Part shown: positions 1 through 7,281 of the stretch, one piece after another
Numbering within the stretch: position 1 is the stretch's first letter
How the letters are laid out: the number at the start of each line of letters is the position of its first letter
Source: an uncultured Campylobacter sp.
GTDB lineage: Bacteria; Campylobacterota; Campylobacteria; Campylobacterales; Campylobacteraceae
NCBI RefSeq assembly: GCF_938045465.1
Contig: NZ_CALIBF010000166.1
Coordinates: 1 to 17,798 of the forward strand
DNA: 17,798 nt
Direction of reading: 5' to 3'
Notes under the pieces: generated by a model
What the model saw: the letters and a program-made list of their open reading frames with translations, nothing else
Told to the model about the DNA's origin: nothing
The model's database searches: none
Translations under genes and position numbers: made by a program

Positions 1-1
1 A

Positions 2-700
2 GTTTCCCTTTCCGACTACGACAAATACAAGCAAGGATACTGCCTAAAAGAGGATAGAATTTTACCGAGAGAGGAGCGGTTTGGGCGTGGAATTTTAGAT
101 ACTTTAGAAAGATACGTATTGTTTCATGCCGCTATTGCAAATAGGTGTTATTACATGTACGGTATGGAGCAGTGTAACTACGGCAGCACTAAATTTGCCG
201 TTAAAGTAGGCTTTTATGAGACGGATAAATTTAATAACGATGATTGGCTGGAAGTTTTATCTAAAGAATATGAGATGGAAAAACGTAAAAATCAAGACGC
301 TTGGCTATATAGAAATATTTTTGTTGAGAAATTTCAAATGAAGCCCGTAGATATCGCAGAAAAGTTAAAGCTAAATTTAAAAGAGGGCTTTGCGGGCTTT
401 GATATGCCAGTAATTGAATACGCAGGGTTAAATAAATATCTTTTATATCTCGATAAAAGCTTTATTCTCTATGATGATTTTAAATTCAGCGCTATTTTGG
501 TTAGGGTTCCTGAAGGTTATACCCCCAAAGATTTATTGGATAGAAGGCAATATTATGAAAGAGAGATTCAAGCCAGATCATATAGTGAAGATGACTTTAA
601 AATTGATAATTGTGGAAATAGCGATTTTAAAATTTATAAAAACAATGTCGAAGAAATAGCAGATCGCCTGGTAAGAGAAGATTTGTTTAAAGGCGGCTGA
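2..700 (+). CDS. Hypothetical protein, 5'-truncated by window edge; first of two tandem paralogs
   Basis: I do not recognise this family. The reading frame is open from base 2 (GTT TCC CTT...), so the gene starts left of the window; the first in-frame TTG at 119 lies inside conserved sequence and is not a credible start. The visible 232 residues begin with a segment (YDKYKQGYCLKEDRILPREE) almost identical to residues 47-66 of the next gene, and end with a DFKIDNCGN motif also shared with it (GFELDNCGN). By analogy with the neighbour, the missing N-terminus (about 41 residues) would hold a single membrane anchor, leaving a mostly hydrophilic domain outside the membrane; that is inference. The stop codon sits in the loop of a small hairpin. 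The next gene starts 47 bases downstream on the same strand with a good ribosome binding site, so the two are probably co-transcribed. Confidence 0.75.
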   Translation, partial: VSLSDYDKYKQGYCLKEDRILPREERFGRGILDTLERYVLFHAAIANRCYYMYGMEQCNYGSTKFAVKVGFYETDKFNNDDWLEVLSKEYEMEKRKNQDAWLYRNIFVEKFQMKPVDIAEKLKLNLKEGFAGFDMPVIEYAGLNKYLLYLDKSFILYDDFKFSAILVRVPEGYTPKDLLDRRQYYEREIQARSYSEDDFKIDNCGNSDFKIYKNNVEEIADRLVREDLFKGG

Positions 701-707
701 AAAGCCG
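694..707 (+). terminator. Small GAAA-tetraloop hairpin overlapping the stop codon of the first paralog
   Basis: CGGCT-GAAA-AGCCG forms a perfect 5-bp GC-rich stem with a GNRA-type loop. The TGA stop uses the last stem T plus the loop G and A. It is followed by AT-rich sequence but no clean T tract, so termination is uncertain; it could instead be a 3'-end stabiliser or an attenuator between the two paralogs. An equivalent hairpin ends the second paralog. Confidence 0.35.
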
Positions 708-747
708 AGTAAACAACTGAAATTTTAAATTTTAAAGGAGCGTCGGT

Positions 748-1508
748 ATGAAATTTTATAAATCTCTTAAATTTAAAGCGCTAGCTGGAGCGCTACTTCT
801 TATAATAATACTCTGCGCCGCATTTATCCGTATAATTCCCGATTACTCCACTTCGCGAGGCTTCGCGATAGTTTCTACTTTCGACTACAACAAATACAAG
901 CAAGGCTATTGCCTCAAAGAGGATAGAATTTTGCCGAAAGAGGAGCTGTATAAAAGAGCGATAGGGCAGTTTTTGGATTACGAGCTAAAATTAGAGCGAA
1001 TGATCAATGATTATAGGACCTATGCCTATGGCAGTTCTTGGCGTAGCTCATATGAAATTGCATACTATGAACTAGGGAACATAAATTTATCTAATTGGTT
1101 TGAAGTATTAAAAAAGCATCATGATAATAATGAGACGTTTGAGGAAATTTTTATGAATAAACTAAAAGCTAAAAAACCGACCCAAAGAAATATTTAAAAA
1201 TAAATTTGAACGATATGAGTGCTGGATTTGATAGACCGATAATTACTCTAGACGGCGCTTATAAAGGGCCAAATATTCATATATTGTTAGATAAGTTTGT
1301 TTTAATTTATAAAAATTATATACAACGCAATCATTCCGAATACCTATTTGATAGAATGAATTTTTCTGAAAAAATCAAAGAATATTATCAGGAAAGAAAC
1401 AAGGCGTCGTTTGATATAAAACAGGGTTTTGAGCTGGACAACTGCGGAAATCTAAATTATCCATTAGAAGAATATTATTTACGCAGTAGAGAAGCAAAAA
1501 GCGGCTGA
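748..1508 (+). pseudogene. Frameshifted second paralog of the left-end hypothetical protein
   Basis: An ATG at 748 follows an AAAGGAG ribosome binding site. The first frame gives 149 residues with a single hydrophobic anchor at about residues 11-30 and then the conserved KYKQGYCLKEDRILPKEE block, but stops at 1195-1197. The homology to the first paralog continues in another frame from about 1176 (read DPKKYLKINLNDMSAGFDRP, matching the first copy around its LKLNLKEGFAGFDMP) to the TGA at 1508. Adding one base in the A6 run at 1171-1176 restores a single 253-codon gene. The parts are therefore a broken gene, not two genes. The alternatives are a sequencing error in the A run or slippage; the run is short and the heptamer does not fit the classical A-AAA-AAG slippery phase. 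Function is unknown; the predicted product is an inner-membrane-anchored protein with an extracytoplasmic domain. Confidence 0.75.
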
Positions 1509-1516
1509 AAAGTCGC
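1501..1516 (+). terminator. GAAA-tetraloop hairpin at the end of the second paralog
   Basis: GCGGCT-GAAA-AGTCGC forms a 6-bp stem with one G-T wobble, again with the TGA stop in the loop, followed by an A/T-rich run. It corresponds position for position to the hairpin at 694-707, and the wobble keeps the stem intact despite the C-to-T change. The segment 1517-1598 up to the convergent kinase gene is AT-rich and shows no gene. Confidence 0.35.
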
Positions 1517-1598
1517 GTTAAAATAAAATTTAAAAAGCCCTAGCCGCGTAAATTTTACTTCTAAATTTTAAATTAGCGTCTAAATTTCATGCGCCGTT

Positions 1599-2717
1599 TT
1601 AGTCCAAAAGCTTCTGCTTAAACAGCGGGATTTTGTAGCAAAAGGTGCTGCCCTCACCGAGTTTCGAGCTGACGCTTTTTGCGATGCCGTAGCGCTTGCA
1701 AATTTTATCGATTATGTTTAGCCCGAGACCGAATCCGCCAAGAGCCGCGTTTTCGCGCGAGTATCTATCCCAGATCGCGCTCGTATCCTTTATGCCGATG
1801 CCGAAGTCCTGCACGCTAAAGACCGCTATGCTTACCCCCTTTTCCAGTCCGATGATGATCTTGCCGCCGGGGCGCGAGTATTTTATGGCGTTGCTTAGCG
1901 TGTTGTCGATGAGGCGCATTAGCGAGGTTTCGTCCATAAAAACGCTAATGTCGGGCGCTATTCGCGATTGCAGGCTTATGTTTTTGCTTTTTGCGACCAG
2001 ATAGATGAAATTTATCCTAGCGCTCAAAAACTCGCTCATATCGATGCGGCGGCTTTTTAAGCTCATCTTGCCGCTTTTGATGAAGTACTCCACGTCCTCG
2101 TAAGTAATTACCATCTGCTTGAGCGCGGATTTTATTCGCGCCGTGTGTTTGTCGCGCAACCCAAGCATCTCGGTGTTGATGAGCGCGACGCCCAGAGGGG
2201 TCTTTAGCTCGTGCATCGCGTCGTTGAAAAACGCCTTGATGAGGTTGCTTTGCTGCGCGTAGAAATTTTTAATGATTTTGTAGTTAAACAGCGCGATGAT
2301 GAGCGCTACGAAAATCGTGATAAAGATCGTAGAGATCGCGATAAATTCTATCTTGGCGTAGCTTATCTTTTTTGAGATGACGAAAAAATGCAGCTTGCCC
2401 TCATGCAGAAAGTGGCGCTTAAAAAACACCCGCCCGCCGAATTTCAGCGTGATAAATGCAAAATCCGGCGGCTGCACGCTGAGGTTTGATCTTAAAATTT
2501 CGCCGTTTGCATTTAGGATCGCGTAGTCGTAGATGAGCTCGTCTTTTAGATTCAGATCCGCACCGGCTAGGGCTTCGCCGCTTTTTTGTATCAGCTCGGC
2601 GACGTCGGCGCTCTCCTCGATTTTGGAATTTAAATAGATGATATAAAGACTCTCGCTTATGAAGGCGCCGATGATGAAGATCGCGCTAAAAAGCGTAAAT
2701 TTAAACCCTTTAAGCAT
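1599..2717 (-). CDS. Membrane sensor histidine kinase of a two-component system next to psrABC
   Basis: This 372-residue protein has the classical layout: TM1 at about 8-28, an extracytoplasmic sensor region of about 95 residues, TM2 at about 123-145, then HisKA and HATPase domains. The H box (NDAMHELKTPLG) has the phospho-accepting His at about 169, the N box (DNTLSNAIKYS) has Asn at about 276, and G boxes are at DFGIGI (about 304) and GFGLGL (328-333). All key residues are present, so it should be active. The frame stays open upstream to 2846, but that extension lies inside the response-regulator gene and reads as junk; the ATG at 2717 overlaps the regulator's stop as ATGCTTAA, a usual coupling arrangement, and no ribosome binding site is needed. 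The partner is the regulator immediately upstream. The signal is unknown; location after psrC suggests sulfur or respiratory cues (inference). Confidence 0.9.
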   Translation of the reverse strand: MLKGFKFTLFSAIFIIGAFISESLYIIYLNSKIEESADVAELIQKSGEALAGADLNLKDELIYDYAILNANGEILRSNLSVQPPDFAFITLKFGGRVFFKRHFLHEGKLHFFVISKKISYAKIEFIAISTIFITIFVALIIALFNYKIIKNFYAQQSNLIKAFFNDAMHELKTPLGVALINTEMLGLRDKHTARIKSALKQMVITYEDVEYFIKSGKMSLKSRRIDMSEFLSARINFIYLVAKSKNISLQSRIAPDISVFMDETSLMRLIDNTLSNAIKYSRPGGKIIIGLEKGVSIAVFSVQDFGIGIKDTSAIWDRYSRENAALGGFGLGLNIIDKICKRYGIAKSVSSKLGEGSTFCYKIPLFKQKLLD

Positions 2718-3363
2718 TGATCTTATATCCGAGTCCGCGGCTGGAGAGAATGAAGTCGTTGCTAGTTTTGGCGCGTAGATTGCTGATATGCACGCGCACA
2801 TCGACGCTGCCCGCTTCGCCGTCCCATACGTCGGCGATGAGTTCATCTACGCTAACGAATCTTTTGATATTGGCGAGCAGAAATTCTATGATTTTGATCT
2901 CTTTGGCGCTTAGCGATATCTCTTCGTCCGCGCGTTTTAAAATTTTTAAATTTGCGAAGTAGTGAAATTTATCCGCGATCTTGACGGCGCCCTTTTCGTC
3001 GCCGAAATACTTTCGCATCAGCTCGCTTACTCTAAATTTAAGCTCGGCTAGGTGGAAGGGCTTTTTTAGGTATTCGTTGCAACCAAGCTCGTAGCACTGG
3101 CTTAAATCGTCGATGTCGCCGAGCGAGGTCATCATCATTACGGGAGTGCTAAGACCGAGGTTTCGCGCATATCTCAGCACCTCTTCGCCCGAAACCTCCG
3201 GCACTTTGATGTCTAAAATCAGCAAGTGGTAGGTATTCGCGGCGATCTTATCGCAGGCTGCGTCGCCGCTTTCGCATTCGTCCACCTCGTAGCCGAGCTC
3301 CTGCAGATACTCGCTTACGCTGCTTCTGTATTCAAAATCGTCTTCTAAAAGTAAAATTTTCAA
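2710..3363 (-). CDS. OmpR/PhoB-family response regulator
   Basis: The 217-residue product has a receiver domain at about 1-115 with acidic residues D8/D9, phospho-acceptor D51 (LLILDIKVPE), T79/S80 and K101 (LKKPF), followed by a winged-helix DNA-binding domain at about 125-217 ending in the typical HISNLRAK...SSRGLGYKI pattern. The start is a TTG at 3363, giving the standard MKILLLEDD N-terminus, with AGGGAA about 8 bases upstream. It lies 26 bases after psrC and overlaps the kinase gene by 8 bases, so it is probably transcribed with psrABC and may control it, making an autoregulated respiratory operon. This link rests on position only; the regulator could act elsewhere. Confidence 0.92.
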   Translation of the reverse strand: MKILLLEDDFEYRSSVSEYLQELGYEVDECESGDAACDKIAANTYHLLILDIKVPEVSGEEVLRYARNLGLSTPVMMMTSLGDIDDLSQCYELGCNEYLKKPFHLAELKFRVSELMRKYFGDEKGAVKIADKFHYFANLKILKRADEEISLSAKEIKIIEFLLANIKRFVSVDELIADVWDGEAGSVDVRVHISNLRAKTSNDFILSSRGLGYKINA

Positions 3364-3389
3364 ACCCGTTCCCTAAATTGGGAGCGAGA

Positions 3390-4361
3390 CTACGCTCCCG
3401 TGCAAATTTGCCCTGCATATACGATGTAGTAGCGAAGCAGAATGACACCGCAAAGCACGACGAAAGAATTTAAAACTATAAACGCAGGCTTGTAGGCGTG
3501 GTTTTTCAGCGCCGTAAAGGCGATGATGATCGGAGCGATGAGCCCCGTGCCTAAAACGCCGATCCAGAAAATTTTACCGTAAACCTCGTGCGTCAAAGCC
3601 TGCTGTGCCGCAAGCGCGCTAGTGCCGCCCTCAAAATACATCCCGACAAACAGAATGAATAAAAGCGGAATTTCAAAGAGTATCGCGCGCAGATCAAGCA
3701 CCAAAAGGTATTTTATGCTATCTTTGTTTAACGAGCCTTTAAAAAACAGAAGTCCTACTAAAATGCTCGCCGCGATGCCGCTGGAAAAGCCCGATAGCAA
3801 AAATAAAATCGGAAGCACCGGAGTATTCCAAAGCGGAATTTTCATCACCGCGCTTAGCAAAAAGCCCGTATATGCGCCCACGCAAAGAGCAAGGATAAAC
3901 AAAACCCGCTCGAAGAGTTTGGAAGCTTTGGCAAACGAGCTTAGCAAATTTACGATAGGTCGCAGAAACGCAAGTAGTTTAAATTTACAAATTTCCTCGC
4001 CGAAGACGCACAGCGCAAATACAAAACTAAGCGGCACGTAGATTAAAAGCGCCGCCACGCCGAGGCTCATCACCGAGCCAAAGTTAAATTTGATAAGCAA
4101 AAGATAAAAGCTAAGTGGCTTGCCCAGATCAAAGATCAAAAGCAAAAGCCCCGCGCAGATCGTAAGCGGCGCCGTGATCGCACCTGCTCTAATCATCGCA
4201 TCCCAGATGGAATTTTGCTCGCTTTCGTGGCGATTCCATTTAACTAAAAGCGCCACCATCGTCGCCCCCGCGCTAAGACCCGCCAAAAATAGATAAATCG
4301 CAATCGGCCAAGGCCAGTAAATTTCAGAGTATTGGCTCATATCGCCCCACATATTATTCAT
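3390..4361 (-). CDS. psrC: Polysulfide/thiosulfate-type reductase membrane subunit, NrfD family
   Basis: The 323-residue, very hydrophobic protein has about eight transmembrane segments (first at about 17-40, last at about 295-318) and begins with the NrfD-family pattern WPWPIAIYLFLAGLSAGA. Family members anchor the molybdoenzyme and Fe-S subunit to the periplasmic face and exchange electrons with menaquinol without haem. The length is close to the Wolinella succinogenes PsrC; a PhsC-type cytochrome b subunit would look different, which favours the Psr-type over the Salmonella phs-type complex. The ATG at 4361 has a strong ribosome binding site (AAGGAGG) and overlaps the psrB stop as ATGAATAA. 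Substrate (polysulfide, thiosulfate or other) cannot be settled from this subunit. Confidence 0.88.
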   Translation of the reverse strand: MNNMWGDMSQYSEIYWPWPIAIYLFLAGLSAGATMVALLVKWNRHESEQNSIWDAMIRAGAITAPLTICAGLLLLIFDLGKPLSFYLLLIKFNFGSVMSLGVAALLIYVPLSFVFALCVFGEEICKFKLLAFLRPIVNLLSSFAKASKLFERVLFILALCVGAYTGFLLSAVMKIPLWNTPVLPILFLLSGFSSGIAASILVGLLFFKGSLNKDSIKYLLVLDLRAILFEIPLLFILFVGMYFEGGTSALAAQQALTHEVYGKIFWIGVLGTGLIAPIIIAFTALKNHAYKPAFIVLNSFVVLCGVILLRYYIVYAGQICTGA

Positions 4362-4920
4362 AGCGTCCTCCTTTTTTGTTTTTGATATTCGCTAGACGCG
4401 GCTTGGTGTTTAGATATGCTTTCGGATATTCTACGCTTGTTTTGGCTAGCAGCTTGCTTACCTCGGAATTTACGTCATTTACGTCGCCGAAAGTTAAAGC
4501 ATCTGTTGGGCACACGCTTACGCAGGCGGGCTGCAAACCTTTGCTCGTGCGGTTAGTGTAGCAAAAGGTGCATTTGCCAATAGCGTGCGTGACGGGATCT
4601 ACAAATCTCGCGTCGTAAGGACAGGCCAGGATGCAGTATTTGCAGCTGACGCAAAGCCTCTCGTCTATGAGCGTCACGCCGTCTTTGGTTTTAAAGCTCG
4701 CTCCCGTAGGGCAGACGTCCACGCAGGGGCTATCCTCGCACATAACGCAGCTAGCGCGCGAATAATCAAGCTTTAAGCTTGGAAAAACGCCGCTTGTTTT
4801 GCCGTGCACCTGCAGCCTATAAACGCCGCTCGGTACGCCGTTTTCGTTCCTGCACGCAACCGAACAGGCTTGGCAACCTATACATAAATTTTCGTCGTGA
4901 ATCATTATGAGTTTTTTCAT
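4354..4920 (-). CDS. psrB: Polysulfide/thiosulfate-type reductase Fe-S subunit with four [4Fe-4S] sites
   Basis: The 188-residue ferredoxin-like protein has sixteen cysteines in the four-cluster pattern of PsrB/PhsB/DmsB/NrfC: C13-C16-C19-C23, C58-C61-C66-C70, C90-C93-C96-C100 and C117-C120-C133-C137. It carries electrons from the quinone-linked PsrC to the molybdenum subunit. No signal peptide is visible, as expected for a subunit exported by hitch-hiking on the Tat-targeted PsrA. I start it at the ATG at 4920, with GAAAGGGG upstream; a TTG at 4935 also reads in frame but overlaps the psrA stop and lacks support. Length matches the family (about 190 residues). It lies between psrA (gap of 11 bases) and psrC (8-base overlap), so all three are translationally linked. 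Confidence 0.92.
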   Translation of the reverse strand: MKKLIMIHDENLCIGCQACSVACRNENGVPSGVYRLQVHGKTSGVFPSLKLDYSRASCVMCEDSPCVDVCPTGASFKTKDGVTLIDERLCVSCKYCILACPYDARFVDPVTHAIGKCTFCYTNRTSKGLQPACVSVCPTDALTFGDVNDVNSEVSKLLAKTSVEYPKAYLNTKPRLANIKNKKGGRYE

Positions 4921-4931
4921 AACCGCCCCTT

Positions 4932-7196
4932 TCAAATTTTAACTATATCGACGCCGACGTTGGTTACCATCGTGCTTACCACAGGACCCGCAGCCGGATC
5001 TAGAAGGACGCTTTGGTTCGTGCCTATGCCGTTCGTGCGCTTTAGCCCCGGGCTTACGTGCCCAAAGCCGTGGTATAAAAATAGGCAATCGTCCCTGATG
5101 CCTTGCGTGACGAAAATTTTAGCTTTTTGCTCGCCGAATTTATTTTTGAGCTTCACAATATCGCCCGTCTTTAGCCCCTCCGCTTTTGCTGAAGCCGGGC
5201 TGATCCAAACCGGCGATTCGCTCATCATATCGTTTAAAATTTTGACATTTTGCGTATGGCCGTTAGTGTGAAGCGCGGTCTTGCCGGTCATCAGGCAGTA
5301 TTTGTGCCCGCCGAATACATCCATACCCTCGGTATTTAAGCAGCCGTATCCTGCGAAAAGCTCCTCCACTTTCGGCGCGAAAAGCTCGATCTTGCCGCTC
5401 GGGGTTTTAAATTTCATCTGCGAGCTCATCTCGCCGTTTTCGTCCACGAACTCCGCCGCGGCAGGATATTTATCGATAAATTTAGCCACGAGCTTCGGCT
5501 CTCGGTAGTATAGCTTCGGTACCTTGTAGCTTACGTAGCCGTTTTTGATTAAATTTGCGATTAGCTCGGCGTTACCTTTGGCTTGCTGCATGCGGTATTC
5601 ATCGATGTTGTTCCAGGTGTAGTCCTTATCGATCTTCATCACCCTTGCAAGCTCTCTAAAAATTTCATAGCCGCACTTCGTATCGCCCACCGGCTCGACG
5701 GCTTTGTTTCGCATCACAAATCCCGGCGCGGTGCCGCCTTTGTTTTGAATCGACTCGTCGCGCTCCAAATAGGTGGATTCGGGCAAGATCACGTCGGCTA
5801 GGCACGCAAAGTCGCTCATATACACGTCGATTGCGAGCACGAAGTCTAGCTTTTTGATCGCCTCTACGCTCTTATCCACGCCCGCAACGTTGATGAGGTG
5901 GTTAAAGCGCGTGCTGACCCAGCCTTTTACCGGATACGGTTTTTCGCTTAAAATCGTAGGCGCGATCTGCATCAAAACGCCGTGTTTGCGCGGCACGAAG
6001 AAATTTTCGCTACCTTCTTCGCCGCAGCCGTCGATGCGCGCGGTCTTTGGAATTTTAAAATTTTTATCCGGGTTCGAGATGGTAGGGAATAGATCCTCTT
6101 TGCAAAGCGCGTTGAAGGTTTTGGAGTCTTTAGAAAAGTAAATTCCGCCCTTTTTCTCGACGTTTCCCATCAGCGCGTTTGCGATCGCGATGGCGCGCGT
6201 GCGGACGTATTCGGCCTTAGCGGTCGTGGTTTTATGACCCCAGTCGATTACGACTGCGGGAGCCGCGGCGTAAATTTCATTTGCGATGCGCTCTACCTTA
6301 TCCGCTTTGATGCCCGTGATGCCCTCCTGCCAAAGCGGCGTCGTATCCTTAACGGACTGCCTTAGCTCCTCTAGCCCCACGGCGTATTGTTCGATAAATT
6401 TTTTGTCGTATTTGTTATCGCGCAGCCAGACGTGGATTAGCGCCATTAAAAACGCCGCGTCGGTTCCCGGCTTTATCGGCAGCCACTCGTCTGCCTTGGA
6501 AGCTACGACGCTAAAGCGCGGATCGAGAACCAAAAGCTTTACATCCTCTCTGCTTGCGGCTTTTGCGAGCTTTTTAGTTTTTGAGATATCGATTCCCTCA
6601 AAAAGATTGTGGCCGAAATTTACGATATATTTTGCATCGCCGTAGTCTCTTTGCATATTCGCGCCGAAAGTGTGTGGCACGGCGATATTGTAGGTGACCG
6701 GGCAACAGGACCAGTGCGAGTAGATGTTCGGACTGCCGTATGCACAGGCGAAATTCATCATCTGGGTGTGGTGCTCGCCCGTTTTAGAGGTAAAAACTAC
6801 GCTTTGCGGGCCGTATTTTTGCGAAATCTCGCCTAGCTTCTGCGCGCAAATTTTAAGCGCCTCGTCCCAGCTCGCCTCTTTAAATTTGCCCTCGCCGCGC
6901 TCGCCTACGCGAATGAGCGGCTTAATGAGCCTTTGATCGTCGTAGAGCTGATTGATGCCCGCTCCGCCGCGAGCGCAGACGGAGGTTTTGTTTGAAAACC
7001 TGTGGTTGCCCTCGATTAAAGCGCCGCGACCGTCTTTGACGGTCACCTCGATAGGACAGCGCGAGGAACACATCTCGCAGACGCTGGCGACTTTCTTTTC
7101 CGTCCCGCCTGTAACCGCGCTAGCGTTTAAATTTAGATTTAACGTCGCTAGCGTGCCGATCGCGGCGGTGCTTTTTAAGAAATTTCGTCTATTCAT
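4932..7196 (-). CDS. psrA: Periplasmic polysulfide/thiosulfate-type reductase catalytic subunit (Mo-bisMGD)
   Basis: The 754-residue product starts with a Tat signal (NRRNFLKS followed by a hydrophobic stretch to about 27), so it is folded with cofactor in the cytoplasm and exported. An N-terminal [4Fe-4S] site is made by C40, C43, C47 and C74. The molybdenum ligand is expected in the SHWSCCPVT motif (C164 or C165). The rest follows the DMSO-reductase superfamily, with the dinucleotide-binding C-terminal domain (MTGKTALHTNGHTQN, then SPASAKAEGLKTGDIV). Length is close to Wolinella PsrA and Salmonella PhsA. It reduces a sulfur compound, most likely polysulfide, as the terminal step of anaerobic respiration. 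The ATG at 7196 has AAGGAG upstream. Thiosulfate or another oxyanion remains possible as substrate. Confidence 0.9.
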   Translation of the reverse strand: MNRRNFLKSTAAIGTLATLNLNLNASAVTGGTEKKVASVCEMCSSRCPIEVTVKDGRGALIEGNHRFSNKTSVCARGGAGINQLYDDQRLIKPLIRVGERGEGKFKEASWDEALKICAQKLGEISQKYGPQSVVFTSKTGEHHTQMMNFACAYGSPNIYSHWSCCPVTYNIAVPHTFGANMQRDYGDAKYIVNFGHNLFEGIDISKTKKLAKAASREDVKLLVLDPRFSVVASKADEWLPIKPGTDAAFLMALIHVWLRDNKYDKKFIEQYAVGLEELRQSVKDTTPLWQEGITGIKADKVERIANEIYAAAPAVVIDWGHKTTTAKAEYVRTRAIAIANALMGNVEKKGGIYFSKDSKTFNALCKEDLFPTISNPDKNFKIPKTARIDGCGEEGSENFFVPRKHGVLMQIAPTILSEKPYPVKGWVSTRFNHLINVAGVDKSVEAIKKLDFVLAIDVYMSDFACLADVILPESTYLERDESIQNKGGTAPGFVMRNKAVEPVGDTKCGYEIFRELARVMKIDKDYTWNNIDEYRMQQAKGNAELIANLIKNGYVSYKVPKLYYREPKLVAKFIDKYPAAAEFVDENGEMSSQMKFKTPSGKIELFAPKVEELFAGYGCLNTEGMDVFGGHKYCLMTGKTALHTNGHTQNVKILNDMMSESPVWISPASAKAEGLKTGDIVKLKNKFGEQKAKIFVTQGIRDDCLFLYHGFGHVSPGLKRTNGIGTNQSVLLDPAAGPVVSTMVTNVGVDIVKI

Positions 7197-7227
7197 AAAA
7201 ACTCCTTACCTTTGAATTTTGGCGGAA

Positions 7228-7233
7228 ATTCTA
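7228..7233 (-). promoter_or_regulatory. Possible -10 box of the psr operon
   Basis: The 85-base spacer between the MFS gene and psrA holds TAGAAT (minus strand, preceded by TTT) about 32 bases before the psrA ATG, plus the AAGGAG ribosome binding site. No clear -35, FNR-like palindrome or terminator is evident, so read-through from the MFS gene is also possible. Confidence 0.3.
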
Positions 7234-7281
7234 AAATCCCATCGTAAAAATAAGGTTAATTTTGATAATGCAGCTTTTGGC

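Noticed and set aside
1165..1180. Programmed -1 frameshift at the A run
   Set aside because: The zero-frame phase is GCT-AAA-AAA-C, which does not give the classical A-AAA-AAG type heptamer, no downstream pseudoknot was evident, and copy 1 needs no frameshift.
1206..1508. Separate 100-residue gene after the second paralog
   Set aside because: It has no ribosome binding site and continues the homology of the upstream frame; it is the 3' part of a frameshifted gene.
2718..2846. 43-codon N-terminal extension of the histidine kinase
   Set aside because: It lies wholly in the response-regulator gene, has no kinase-family character, and the ATG at 2717 gives a normal first membrane segment and an 8-base coupling overlap.
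4897..7215. Several long open frames on the plus strand opposite psrA
   Set aside because: They are antisense shadows of a clearly coding gene, with no family features or ribosome binding sites.
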